This document shows, piece after piece, positions 50,438 to 59,310 of a stretch of DNA of 59,691 nt; position 1 is the stretch's first letter, and the number at the start of each line of letters is the position of its first letter. Under the pieces are notes generated by a model that searched no databases, was not told where the DNA came from, and was given only the letters and a program-made list of their open reading frames with translations. Source of the stretch: an uncultured Clostridia bacterium (GTDB taxonomy: Bacteria; Bacillota; Clostridia; Christensenellales; Aristaeellaceae). The stretch is taken from assembly GCA_947166385.1 (NCBI GenBank), contig CAMVEB010000023.1:1-59691 (forward strand), read 5' to 3'. The translations under genes were made by a program, and so were the position numbers.

Positions 50438-50493
50438 TCCGAATCCCCATGGCTGTGGAGCAGGCAATCCCTGCTTCACAGTTTTTTCTTTTT
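49644..50493 (+). repeat. ~850-bp repeat, copy B
   Basis: Second copy of the shared 3' half of the surface-protein genes, including the terminator. Confidence 0.88.
50453..50493 (+). terminator. terminator after lipoprotein gene
   Basis: CTGTGGAGCAGG/CCTGCTTCACAG stem with T6 and a T-rich tail. Confidence 0.88.
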
Positions 50494-50499
50494 GTGATA

Positions 50500-50613
50500 G
50501 TGTATCAGTATGCCACGGATGGCGAGTATGGTAAATGCGCCGTAGAAGCGTTTTCCAGAGTTGCGAATATTCTTGAATCTTACGACCAGGCGGAGAGGGG
50601 AGTTGCGGAATGA
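50500..50613 (+). pseudogene. 3' remnant coupled to the LysM gene
   Basis: About 37 codons (GKCAVEAFSRVANILESYDQ, then AERGVAE) end in ATGA overlap with the LysM gene start. No ribosome site or start is seen, so it is probably the tail of a lost gene. It also occurs in truncated form at 45605. Confidence 0.5.
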
Positions 50614-51020
50614 GCGGGGAAGATCAAAAGAAAGAGCTCTTTCTGAATCAGAAACAGCTGCTGGATACTTTTCTGGAACATGGCGCGATCTCCCGTGCCC
50701 AGTATGACAAATCCCTGGGCGATCTGATCGAAAAGATGGGAATCCGGGATAACCCGATACATGACGAGGAAGCCAAAATGGATACCAGAGAACTGCACCC
50801 GAACGAAATGGATTCAGTTTCCGGTGGGAAAGGCGGATCCGAAGAGGAATTGCCGGAGATGCCGGGATATGAGGTTTATCAGATCCAGCGCGGCGATACG
50901 CTGACGAAGATTGCGCGTCTGTATGGCACTTCAGTGGAAAATCTGATGCGGATCAATCGCGTGTATATCCAGCTGAGCTGCGATATCACGGAAGGCTATT
51001 ATATCTATGTGCCAGTTTAA
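50610..51020 (+). CDS. LysM protein with double-glycine motif
   Basis: 136 residues. Residues 1-50 contain LLDTFLEHGAISRAQYDKSL, a pattern I associate with short clostridial proteins. Residues 61-73 (ELHPNEMDSVSGG) fit the double-glycine leader consensus of peptides processed by C39-type proteases, with the GG at 72-73. A LysM wall-binding domain follows at 87-135 (YQIQRGDTLTKIARLYGTSV). No classic signal peptide is present, so export by a C39-type transporter is conceivable, but none is encoded here. The start overlaps the upstream remnant's stop, with GAGGGGAG at 7 nt. Confidence 0.65.
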   Translation: MSGEDQKKELFLNQKQLLDTFLEHGAISRAQYDKSLGDLIEKMGIRDNPIHDEEAKMDTRELHPNEMDSVSGGKGGSEEELPEMPGYEVYQIQRGDTLTKIARLYGTSVENLMRINRVYIQLSCDITEGYYIYVPV

Positions 51021-51088
51021 GTTGATCGAAAATGAGCTTTCCCCGGCGGCAAGTCCGCCGGCTTTTCAAGGCAGCAACCCGGAACCAG

Positions 51089-52069
51089 TCAAAGAAGCCC
51101 GAATGCCATGTCATACATTTCTCTTGAATCAACAGTGTTTCTGATGTAAGTGGGATTATCCGGTTCATATCGGACATACTTTTCAACTTCTTCAATAAGT
51201 GCCAGATAGCAAACCGCGAGAGCGTATCTGATCTCTGTTTCCTCTGTCAGGAAGATTTTTTCCTGAGCCATCTCATTATAAGTATCGAGTTCCTTCTTTT
51301 TTGCCGCAAGCGGTGCTTTCGGCCCCGGTCCAAGTGTTAAAAAATCCGCAACCGGATCACCCCAAAAGCCGCGTTCCGGGTCGATCCAGCAGATTTTCCC
51401 TGTCCTTTCGTTATAGAGCACATTGCTGTCCCACAAGTCAAAGTTTACCATTCTGCAGGGAATTGATCCAAGCAGCTTTTCATGCCTGTCAATGAAACGA
51501 ATAAATTTCTCACCGTCAGGTGTGTCATGGCCAAGGTTTTTACAGTCGGCGACCAGACTGAGCGCCATGTTTTTTAAGGCCTCATACCATGAAATCATAA
51601 GTCCCGTCTGTATGTAGCCGTACCTGTCATTTGCGATCCTGTGTATTTTCGTGAGCATGCAGATTTTCTGCTTTTGAACTGTTTCGTATTCCTCACCGGA
51701 GAAGTTCATCGCCCACAATGGTTCTCCCGGCATCATCTCCATAATAAAACAGTCGCTTTTTATGATTTCTTTTGAAAAATCGGAAACATAGACTTCAGGG
51801 CAGAGGATGTCAGTCTTTTCATGCATTTTCGAATACCAGAAGACCTCTGATTTCATCATGTTTTTTTCATAACTGAGAACCCTGGCATCCTCCGGGGGAG
51901 CTATCTTTAATACGCAGTTTACACCATTATCACATGTTACTTTGTATGCCGCATTGAATTCTCCGTTTCCAAGCGCGGCTATATCAAGCACATTCCCCGC
52001 TTTGTGAAAAGAAAACAATTCCCTGATTTCATCTTCTGAAGCATCATATTTCGTTTTGCTTATAATCAT
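51089..52069 (-). CDS. aminoglycoside phosphotransferase-family kinase
   Basis: About 326 residues with the APH/choline kinase fold. The ATP-binding N-lobe includes NCVLKIAPPEDARVLSYEKN, and the catalytic loop reads VNFDLWDSNVLY (usual HxDxxxxN, with His replaced by Asn), followed by ICWIDPERGFWGDPVADF with the metal-binding Asp. The substrate may be an aminoglycoside, a sugar or another small alcohol; resistance should not be assumed. ATG 52069 is chosen because AGGAGG lies 7 nt upstream; the longer frame starts at a TTG without a site. Confidence 0.82.
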   Translation of the reverse strand: MIISKTKYDASEDEIRELFSFHKAGNVLDIAALGNGEFNAAYKVTCDNGVNCVLKIAPPEDARVLSYEKNMMKSEVFWYSKMHEKTDILCPEVYVSDFSKEIIKSDCFIMEMMPGEPLWAMNFSGEEYETVQKQKICMLTKIHRIANDRYGYIQTGLMISWYEALKNMALSLVADCKNLGHDTPDGEKFIRFIDRHEKLLGSIPCRMVNFDLWDSNVLYNERTGKICWIDPERGFWGDPVADFLTLGPGPKAPLAAKKKELDTYNEMAQEKIFLTEETEIRYALAVCYLALIEEVEKYVRYEPDNPTYIRNTVDSREMYDMAFGLL

Positions 52070-52147
52070 TATGGGACCTCCTGTTATGATATCCAATGGC
52101 TGTACTCAAAATATATTTTCCGTTATTCCTGAGCATCTGCCAATTCC

Positions 52148-53377
52148 TCAGAGTTCCTTCATACCGATTGCTTTCGCTGCTGCCCGCATGAAGAGGTTTG
52201 TTTTTTCTGTTGTTAAGGTAACAGCCTTCCCGCTGCCCAGTATTCTGAAAGCCATTTCAGAGATCAATGCTTTGCAGAACCCTTTATTCCGCTGCTCGGG
52301 AATGGTTGCAACACCCCCTATTTCCGTTTCGCCGGTCCGGAAAGAAAGCGGTATTGCCAAACTGATAATTTCGTTTTCATCCATGATAACCAGCGGAGCC
52401 CCTATGGCCTGATCAAATTCATCTGGATTGATTTGCGTATCAGAAAACCGGGCATAAAACCTTCGAATGACAGTCAGATCTTTACGCCAGTCCAATTCAC
52501 GTACGGCATATGTCGTTTCATGTTTCAATTCCTCTGTGGAATCCAGACGGTAATAAACAAACGGGTTTTCTTTTGAAATATGCTTGTATCCATGCCAGAA
52601 CGCAGCGGCATTGGTTGTAACGTTTGTGCTGAAACTGCTGTATTTTTCCGGAATATGAAAGCCCGGGGGTATGAGTGTGACAACACAGTCAGGGAGCTGG
52701 CGGCGTCCCTCCAGATCATAGCCATAGGTCATGTGGAGATTGAACCAGTAAAGGTTTTTGGCCCAATATCCCTGCATGAACTCCACACCGTCCGGATCGG
52801 AATTCCGGTGAATGTTCAGTTTCCTTCCGGCAATCAGTTCCGCCCGCATTTCCTCCAGGGAAAGAGGAATTCCGACAGCATCAGTCACATATTCCTGCAT
52901 ATCGGAATCAATCATGGCCCATTTGTCCATTTCCGGCAGCCATACCAGGTTTACGACATGGCAGTCCAGGTCATGCTCGTCTTCAGGCATGCAGGTAACA
53001 AAACGATTCTTGATATCGATAGAAAGCAGCAGTTCGCTTAGCAGAATGGCATGCCACCTGCAATTAAACCCCGTGGGAACACGCTGTGCATATTCCCAAA
53101 GTGTAATGGCGTTGAGCTCCTGCATCGGTTCTTTCTGGTTGTCGTGCGGAATATGGTCCGACACAAATTTGCTGATCTTCCGAACTTTTTCCCAGGTAGA
53201 CAGGCGGGATACGGCAATCCTGTCGAGGTTCAGCTTCGCATTGCGCCTGAAATACCTGCGGATTTCTTCAGAACGTGTCGGAGCAACCAAATCCAGCGAT
53301 TTATAAGGAAACGGCTCTTCTGTATAAGGTGCGCAGGCTTGCAATTTCTGCATCATTTCATTCGTATCAATCGCCAT
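52148..53377 (-). CDS. transglutaminase-like / GNAT fusion protein
   Basis: 409 residues. The N-terminal part (about 60-170) is a transglutaminase-like cysteine-peptidase fold with C106 (GFNCRWHAILLSELL), H140 (DLDCHVVNLVW) and D157 (DKWAMIDSD). The C-terminal ~110 residues form a GNAT acetyltransferase of the FR47 kind (IGGVATIPEQRNKGFCKALI, the acetyl-CoA loop). No signal peptide, so cytoplasmic. The pairing is unusual; the target is unknown. GGAGG precedes ATG 53377. It lies 78 nt upstream of the kinase gene, on the same strand, and may share its transcript. Confidence 0.75.
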   Translation of the reverse strand: MAIDTNEMMQKLQACAPYTEEPFPYKSLDLVAPTRSEEIRRYFRRNAKLNLDRIAVSRLSTWEKVRKISKFVSDHIPHDNQKEPMQELNAITLWEYAQRVPTGFNCRWHAILLSELLLSIDIKNRFVTCMPEDEHDLDCHVVNLVWLPEMDKWAMIDSDMQEYVTDAVGIPLSLEEMRAELIAGRKLNIHRNSDPDGVEFMQGYWAKNLYWFNLHMTYGYDLEGRRQLPDCVVTLIPPGFHIPEKYSSFSTNVTTNAAAFWHGYKHISKENPFVYYRLDSTEELKHETTYAVRELDWRKDLTVIRRFYARFSDTQINPDEFDQAIGAPLVIMDENEIISLAIPLSFRTGETEIGGVATIPEQRNKGFCKALISEMAFRILGSGKAVTLTTEKTNLFMRAAAKAIGMKEL

Positions 53378-53444
53378 TCTGATTCCTCCGCCAATGCCCG
53401 TAATATATTGTCCACCATTCCAGCCTTTGCTGGAACGAAAAATC

Positions 53445-54350
53445 CTATATATCCGCGAAATAAATATCTTCGTAAGAAAGCGGCCTGTCAGTCACCGTTG
53501 CCTGTGTGACGACAATCCTGTCCCGTTCAGGAAACACCGTGACCGACTGGCCGCCGAATCCGCGGCAGCCGTACCAGCCTTCGCCCAGCCACCACAAATA
53601 CCCGTAACCGGGATTGGCGGGCGACGGCGCTGTCGCGGACTTTATATAGTCATCGGAGACGATCCGTCTCCCGTTCCAGATCCCTTTCTGCAAAAACAGC
53701 TGCCCGATCCTTACCATTTCTCCGGCTGTCAGGGCGGAGGCGGATTCCTTGTCCTTTTCGGGCGCGGGACAGTAATAAACGCCGTCCGGGCTTTTATACC
53801 AGCGGTCGTTATGGATGCCCAAAGGCGCAAACAGCTTATCGTTGATATAGTCAAAAGCATCCCCGGTCACTTTCGAGAGGATCGCGGAAAGCAGGATCAC
53901 GTCGAATTCCTTGTAGTTATATACCGTTCCGGGCATATCCCTGACCATGCAGTCGGCAATGTAATCCACCCAGTTTCCGGATCGGCGCATGGCCGCCATG
54001 AACGGACAATGGTAATGGACGCCGCCCTGCCAGAAGATGCCCGACGTCATGGTCAGCAGATGTTCGACGGTGATCAGCCTGTGCCGCATGTCACGCCCTT
54101 CACCGAACGCCGGCAGATGCTTCATCACGCTGTCCCTGACGTTCAGCAGTCCTTCATCCTGTGCGATGCCGATACCGACGGAGAGGATGCTTTTGAACAC
54201 TGACCGGATCACATGGCGGGACGCCGCAGTATATCCGTTGAAGAAGCATTGCGCCTTTATCTCCCCGTCTTCCCACACGACGATGCTGTTGATCTGCGGA
54301 TGGTGCGCAGACGCCATCATTTGATAGATATGATCTTCCCGTCTGTTCAT
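53445..54350 (-). CDS. serine hydrolase (beta-lactamase class C / PBP fold)
   Basis: 301 residues. S50-V-F-K53 is the SxxK catalytic motif (IRSVFKSILSVGIG), Y144 in VYNYKEF supplies the second motif, and GGQSVTVFPE corresponds to the KTG-like strand. No signal peptide, so it is probably an intracellular esterase or peptidase and not a secreted beta-lactamase. The start overlaps the upstream UvrA-like stop (ATGA), so both proteins are made from one mRNA. Confidence 0.82.
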   Translation of the reverse strand: MNRREDHIYQMMASAHHPQINSIVVWEDGEIKAQCFFNGYTAASRHVIRSVFKSILSVGIGIAQDEGLLNVRDSVMKHLPAFGEGRDMRHRLITVEHLLTMTSGIFWQGGVHYHCPFMAAMRRSGNWVDYIADCMVRDMPGTVYNYKEFDVILLSAILSKVTGDAFDYINDKLFAPLGIHNDRWYKSPDGVYYCPAPEKDKESASALTAGEMVRIGQLFLQKGIWNGRRIVSDDYIKSATAPSPANPGYGYLWWLGEGWYGCRGFGGQSVTVFPERDRIVVTQATVTDRPLSYEDIYFADI

Positions 54351-56776
54351 TGCGCTTCTCCCGTTTTCAGGTGCCTGCCGATGATGGACGCGGAATCCTT
54401 TTTAAGCTCCGCCGGCGTTCCCTCGGCGATCAGGCGGCCGCCGTTTCTGCCGCCGGCCGGACCCATTTCGATAATCCAGTCGCAGTTTGAAAGCATATTG
54501 GTATCATGCTCCGTCAGAATCACGGAATTGCCCATGTCTACCAGTTCATTCAGCAGTTTCAGCAGCTTTTCACAATCATAAAAGGAAAGTCCGGTGGAAG
54601 GTTCGTCCAGAATATACAGAACCCCTTTGGCCGCTTTGCCTTTGGCCAATTCCCCGGCAAGCTTGATCCGCTGGCTCTCTCCGCCCGAAATCGTGGGCGT
54701 TTTCTGGCCAAGCTTGATGTAGCCCATCCCGACGCGGATCAGAACGTTCAGTATATTGGCGGTCACGCCGTCCTTGTCCCTGAAAAACGCGTAAGCCTCG
54801 GAAACCGTCATATCAAGACAGTCCCTGATGGTCTTTCCGTCCAGGTGCACGGACATTGTTTCCGCTACGAATCCGTATCCGCCGCATTTGTCGCACCTGA
54901 TATCGATGAAATTGCCGAAACCGACATAGCGGCGCACAACGCCGTCGCCGTGGCAGGCGGGACAGCCGCCTTTGCTGTTCAGCGAAAACCAGCCAATTCC
55001 CAGATTTCGCGATTTCGCTTCAGGGCATTCGCTGAACAGCTTGCGCATCCTGTCCATGATCCCCGTATACGTGGCGGGGCAGGAGGTCCGTGAACGGCCG
55101 ATCGGACGCTGGTCGATCACATAGCATTTCCGGATGTTCTCGTGGCCGAGGATCCGGGTGCCTGTGGCAATCATCTCTTCTTCTTCGTCGTCAAATTCCG
55201 CGCTGAGCTCTTCGTCTTCCGGATCATCGGCAGGCTTTCCGTCTCCCGGTTTTTCGTCGCCGGTGACGCACCGCCCGCGCATGAGTTCCTTGAGCCCGGG
55301 CACAAGCGTATTGGCGATCAGGCTTGATTTGCCGGAGCCTGAAACACCCGCGATCCCCACCATGACGCCGAGGGGGATATCCACGCTGACATCCTGCAGA
55401 TTATGGATATTTGCGTTTCGGATCGACAGCTGCCCGCCGCAGGCGGACCGGTACTCATGGGGGACCGGGAACGCGCAGCCCGCGAGATACGGCGCGGTCC
55501 TCGAATGCCTGCAGGTCAGGAAATCCTGATACGGGCCTTCAAATACCTTCCTGCCGCCCAGGATGCCCGCGTCGGGTCCGATGTCTATGATATAGTCGGC
55601 TGCGCAGATGAAGGTCTCGTCGTGCTCGACGCAGACAACGGTATTTCCTTCTTTAATCAGTTTTCTGATGATGCTTAACAGATTCTGCTTTTCGTTCTCA
55701 TGCAGTCCGATCGTCGGCTCGTCAAATACAAAGATGATGGAATCCATCTCGGCGATGATATACGACGCGAGAAACAGGCGCTGGATCTCTCCGCCCGACA
55801 GGCTTGGAAGCGTTCGGTTGAGCGACAGGTATGACAGTCCCACGTCGCAAAGGCACTTCAGCTTTTTTTCGAGCTCTTTTTGAAGCGGCGTTTTTTCGAT
55901 CGGAAGGTTCCTGAGGAATGTCAGCAGATCATCCAGATACATATTGCTCAGTTCCGTGATGGTCCTGCCGCCGATCTTCGTGTGGGCGGCCTCGCGGCCG
56001 AGCCCCGTGCCTTCGCAGCGTCTGCATTCTTCCCTGTAACAGCAATCGATCTTCCTGGTCCATGAAGTGCCCGAAGAAGTTGTTTGACCCCAGGCATACA
56101 TGCCGATGACTTCCTGGGCGAGTCCTTGAAAATGTTTCCCCTGGCCGAACATCAGCTCATCGTAGTCCTCCGGGGACAGCTGCGCAAAAGGAATGTCGGT
56201 CGGTTTATGGAAAGTACGGCGGTACCGTTCCAGGATCCGCCACATATGGCCGTTGTCGCAGATATCGCCGAACAGATCATCGATGCGGATGCTCCTGTCC
56301 GGGATCATTTTATCTTCATCAAGGCGGTAGTAATACCCTTTTCCCATGCACCGGGGGCACATCCCCTTCGGCGAGTTTTTCTGAAACATCGCCGCTTCGA
56401 GGGGTTCCTGTGTTTCGTAACCGTCGTCCGGTACGCCGAAATTCGCGAAGAGCATTGAAAGAAGCGCTTCGATCTGCGTCCTGGTGGAAACGGTGCTCCG
56501 CGGGTTGCTTTGGCGGATGATCCGCTGCTCCACGGCAACCGTCGGGGAAAGACCCGAGATATCATCGACCGTGATCTCGCTCTCGACCGTCAGCTGCGTT
56601 CCGGAGAACATCAGGTATCGTTTGCGCCCTTCTTCATAAAGGGTATCAAAAGCCAGGCTTGATTTTCCGCTTCCGGAAACGCCCGTGATCACGGTAAGCA
56701 TGTTCTTGGGAATCGTCACGTCGATGTGCCGGAGGTTATGGATCCTTGCCCCTTTGATTTCGACATTCGGCTTCAT
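54347..56776 (-). CDS. UvrA paralogue (ABC-type excinuclease subunit, class II-like)
   Basis: 809 residues with two ABC modules. Walker A motifs GVSGSGKSS (about 33-41) and AGVSGSGKSSL (second half), signature sequences LPSLSGGEIQRLFLAS and ISGGESQRIKLAGEL, and DEPTIGLH and DEPSTGLS Walker B/D-loops are intact. Zinc modules CPRCMGKGYY and CPACHGDGV/CDKCGGYGF are present. A strongly acidic insert (GDEKPGDGKPADDPEDEEL) interrupts the second module. It is shorter than canonical UvrA (~940), like the UvrA2/drug-resistance paralogues that protect against DNA-binding antibiotics. ATG 56776 follows AGGAG; the frame upstream is not translated in my reading. Confidence 0.82.
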   Translation of the reverse strand: MKPNVEIKGARIHNLRHIDVTIPKNMLTVITGVSGSGKSSLAFDTLYEEGRKRYLMFSGTQLTVESEITVDDISGLSPTVAVEQRIIRQSNPRSTVSTRTQIEALLSMLFANFGVPDDGYETQEPLEAAMFQKNSPKGMCPRCMGKGYYYRLDEDKMIPDRSIRIDDLFGDICDNGHMWRILERYRRTFHKPTDIPFAQLSPEDYDELMFGQGKHFQGLAQEVIGMYAWGQTTSSGTSWTRKIDCCYREECRRCEGTGLGREAAHTKIGGRTITELSNMYLDDLLTFLRNLPIEKTPLQKELEKKLKCLCDVGLSYLSLNRTLPSLSGGEIQRLFLASYIIAEMDSIIFVFDEPTIGLHENEKQNLLSIIRKLIKEGNTVVCVEHDETFICAADYIIDIGPDAGILGGRKVFEGPYQDFLTCRHSRTAPYLAGCAFPVPHEYRSACGGQLSIRNANIHNLQDVSVDIPLGVMVGIAGVSGSGKSSLIANTLVPGLKELMRGRCVTGDEKPGDGKPADDPEDEELSAEFDDEEEEMIATGTRILGHENIRKCYVIDQRPIGRSRTSCPATYTGIMDRMRKLFSECPEAKSRNLGIGWFSLNSKGGCPACHGDGVVRRYVGFGNFIDIRCDKCGGYGFVAETMSVHLDGKTIRDCLDMTVSEAYAFFRDKDGVTANILNVLIRVGMGYIKLGQKTPTISGGESQRIKLAGELAKGKAAKGVLYILDEPSTGLSFYDCEKLLKLLNELVDMGNSVILTEHDTNMLSNCDWIIEMGPAGGRNGGRLIAEGTPAELKKDSASIIGRHLKTGEAQ

Positions 56777-56896
56777 GTTTTCTCCTGATCCGGCACGGAA
56801 TCCGTGCATTGAAACGAAGAGCGTTCTCTGATGAAAAGGAAGCGCCACGGCCTTGCGGTAGCGGCGTTGCGAAGTCCGTCATGCAACAGTACGCAC

Positions 56897-56925
56897 ATTA
56901 TACAGCATTTTATGCTGCGGCGCAA
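56897..56925 (-). promoter_or_regulatory. promoter of the UvrA-like/serine hydrolase operon
   Basis: TTGCGC (56920-56925), 17-nt spacer, TATAAT (56897-56902) on the minus strand. Leader of about 115 nt. Confidence 0.7.
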
Positions 56926-57082
56926 ACAGAACAGATCGGTTATTTCATATGATATACTGATAGAACCGCAGAATGCGGTATGCGAATTCACCATTTAATA
57001 TGCTTTTGCTCCATTGCAACGCCATCCCATGCTGCAAGGCCGCTTCAATTAAATGAGGTGGCCTTTCCGTTTATTATCAAAC

Positions 57083-58747
57083 CTACTTGCTGTCCTCACC
57101 TTGGCCCCATTTGTGTAGACTATATTTTGCAGCACTTGTTCTTCCTTCAAGCGATAGCTGTTGTTCCGAAACTAATTTTTGAAGCAATCTATATGCTTGA
57201 GGTGGATTAATATGGAGCAACTCAATAACATCTTTTCGTGTTATAACACCTTTCTTTTCTGCTAATTTCATAATTAGTTCTTTGTATCGTATCTGATCAA
57301 TATCTGTTTGTCGGACATATTTTACAGGATCATGGTACATTTTTGCGCTAAGTACATAGGTTCTACCCCGATTATTTCCAATAGCCTCAATTAATCCAGC
57401 TTCCGTCAGTCGTTCCAGAGTGGCTCGCAATTTGGCATCGGGTATATATGTTTCTTTTCCTATCTCTTCTGCGCTCATTCTGCGATTTTGCTTTAATGCA
57501 TTCAATACAAACAGTGCATTTAGTGATATGGGTTCTCCACTTTTCTGCTGGTATTCCGTAATCATTCGCACAATGTGTTGATCTGGCATTCCCCGAGGAA
57601 TAAACAGTTTCACACTGACACTTGTTGAAGCGGAATAATCAGGAATGTCACGGCCGTAACGTAATGAGCCCTCAAAAATACGATCAACGCCTCTTCCGGT
57701 TCTTTCAGCAAGGCCTATTCGCTTAAGTGCATCTGCCAACACCGGATTCCGACCATGTGGTTCTACAGTCAGAATATTCTCGTAACTTACTCCCTCAATG
57801 AATCCACCTGGATTTGAGATAGTCAATCCATCACTATCCATCTGAACTAACACTCGTCCAAGACGTGTATAGTCTCGATGTGCAAATGCATTAACAATTG
57901 CTTCTCGTACTGCGCGTTTGTCAAATTCTGGAATTGATATGCGGAACATCCCCATTTCCATTTCTTGCTCAGAATTGCGCACATTTATAAATTCAGCAAT
58001 GCGCTCAATCGCTGCGAGCATTGGAAGAAAAAAGGTTTCATTTACTGTTACGTCCGTCCCACGCAACGCCTGAAACGCTGCTTCAGCTGTGGGCATCAGT
58101 TCCCTGATTCTTTCTTGTCTTCCCAATAGGAGTAATCCTGCATAGGTAGGAATTACCTGGTCATTGACAGTTGCTGTCAGTTGTAACGCCTTTTCTATTT
58201 CATCATCTGGAAGTTCTAATAAATTCTTTTCTCCGTTATAGGCCATTATCATTTGACGAAGGCGTTCTTTTTCGAGAGGATCCAAATCATTATATAGAGC
58301 CCCTGGCACTGGCTGTGCTGAAAAATCAAGGAGCGATAGTTCACTCAATCTTGTGTTGATCTCATAAGGATACATTGGTATGTTTTCTGGTGTTCCATCT
58401 GCCTTTATGCGACGTCTTTGGATTTTCCCAGAAGAAGAAGCAACAATACTCCGACTCTGAGGAACATGAATCACTAATATGGGTTTTTCTGCTTTTATTG
58501 TTTCTACCCGAACAGAAACTGGCGGTATTGTCTTATTTGCAATAAATGCTGATAATTGTGTAACATCTCTATGATCCGGATGCAACCCAGTAATTCGCCC
58601 ATCATCCTCAACACCCAAATAGAGATCGCCGCCATTAGTATTTGCAAATGCAACTACAGCATCTATCAATTCATTATCATGCAGTTTTTTTTCATCACTC
58701 TTGAATTCTATTTCCAGAGTTTCTTTCTGCGGAATGATCAAATCCAC
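57083..58747 (-). CDS. AlbA_2/ATPase-type transcriptional regulator (Schlafen-like)
   Basis: About 554 residues. The N-terminal AlbA_2 domain (about 5-125; IEFKSDEKKLHDNELIDAVV, then FANTNGGDLYLGVEDDGRIT) is followed by a middle linker with a GHKL-like ATPase segment (AVREAIVNAFAHRDYTRLG, NPGGFIEG, GRNPVLADALKRIGLAERTG). C-terminal winged helices follow (LNALFVLNALKQNRRMSAEE, and a second near the end). These proteins act as DNA-binding regulators of accessory or defence genes. GTG at 58747 is preferred because GAGGTGA lies before it at the right distance; GTG 58756 overlaps that site. The promoter carries two operator repeats. Confidence 0.82.
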   Translation of the reverse strand: MDLIIPQKETLEIEFKSDEKKLHDNELIDAVVAFANTNGGDLYLGVEDDGRITGLHPDHRDVTQLSAFIANKTIPPVSVRVETIKAEKPILVIHVPQSRSIVASSSGKIQRRRIKADGTPENIPMYPYEINTRLSELSLLDFSAQPVPGALYNDLDPLEKERLRQMIMAYNGEKNLLELPDDEIEKALQLTATVNDQVIPTYAGLLLLGRQERIRELMPTAEAAFQALRGTDVTVNETFFLPMLAAIERIAEFINVRNSEQEMEMGMFRISIPEFDKRAVREAIVNAFAHRDYTRLGRVLVQMDSDGLTISNPGGFIEGVSYENILTVEPHGRNPVLADALKRIGLAERTGRGVDRIFEGSLRYGRDIPDYSASTSVSVKLFIPRGMPDQHIVRMITEYQQKSGEPISLNALFVLNALKQNRRMSAEEIGKETYIPDAKLRATLERLTEAGLIEAIGNNRGRTYVLSAKMYHDPVKYVRQTDIDQIRYKELIMKLAEKKGVITRKDVIELLHINPPQAYRLLQKLVSEQQLSLEGRTSAAKYSLHKWGQGEDSK

Positions 58748-58765
58748 AATTATCACCTCACACGC

Positions 58766-58794
58766 ATTATATTACACGCGTGCAAGCTTGTCAA
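58766..58794 (-). promoter_or_regulatory. consensus promoter of the AlbA_2 regulator
   Basis: TTGACA (58789-58794), 17 nt, TATAAT (58766-58771): a perfect sigma-A promoter. The spacer contains operator repeat 1. The leader is only about 12 nt. Confidence 0.85.
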
Positions 58795-58823
58795 TCGCGC
58801 ATCTCACACGCGTGTAAGTTTGT
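58774..58823. repeat. paired operators ACACGCGTGYAAGYTTGT
   Basis: ACACGCGTGCAAGCTTGT (58774-58791) and ACACGCGTGTAAGTTTGT (58806-58823) are direct repeats 32 bp apart, three helical turns. Each centres on the palindrome ACGCGT. The first fills the promoter spacer, so binding would block RNA polymerase. Autoregulation is inferred. Confidence 0.7.
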
Positions 58824-58917
58824 GTAAGTTCAACTCGTTTAAAAATCTCCTCAGTGGTAACTTATAATACATTCAATCTAGACAAAAAGATCGTTCTTGT
58901 GTCCAGAAGGGAAATTA

Positions 58918-59010
58918 TTAACGGCTTGCAATGGCGTTATCATAAGAATCCCCAACATAATAAACTATTCCAAGATCATCCAAGAACTGCTTGATTATTT
59001 CCACGTACAC
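58918..59010 (-). pseudogene. IS3-type transposase remnant
   Basis: About 30 codons read VEIIKQFLDDLGIVYYVGDS and then YDNAIASR before a stop. GxxYDNAxxE is the DDE-domain end of IS3-family transposases (here E is changed to S). Upstream sequence bears no resemblance, so only a short scar is left. Confidence 0.5.
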
Positions 59011-59029
59011 ACAACGTCCAACATGTAGG

Positions 59030-59146
59030 AATGCTGTGGAAGAGATGACCCAGCTCCAGGACCTTGAGCGGGCGAGGGAAGAGCAGGAGAGGATGGACAT
59101 CAATCCCGCCACTGATGAGGGAGAAGCAGGAATGATGGTGATTTGA
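59030..59146 (+). pseudogene. 3' remnant of a phage-type gene
   Basis: The last 38 codons of a frame: EEMTQLQDLERAREEQERMD, then INPATDEGEAGMMVI and TGA. A charged coiled-coil end of this kind is common for phage portal or scaffold proteins; no start is present. A terminator follows. Confidence 0.4.
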
Positions 59147-59161
59147 GAAAACTGAATAGAT

Positions 59162-59198
59162 CTGGCGCATTCACGGGTGTGGGTGCGCCGGTTTTTTT
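59162..59198 (+). terminator. intrinsic terminator
   Basis: GGCGCA/TGCGCC stem with a long loop, followed by T7. Confidence 0.7.
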
Positions 59199-59310
59199 GT
59201 TTTTGGGGACTGTTGAAAAACGGCCGGGAAGCAAGTAAAATAAGGGGTAAGCCGAGGACGGCTTTGGAAGAATAACTTTTGAAATTCTTTACTATTGGAG
59301 GACAGACAAT

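Noticed and set aside
51089..52069. Bona fide aminoglycoside-resistance determinant
   Set aside because: Only the general phosphotransferase fold is visible, with an altered catalytic-loop His; the family includes many kinases of other small molecules.
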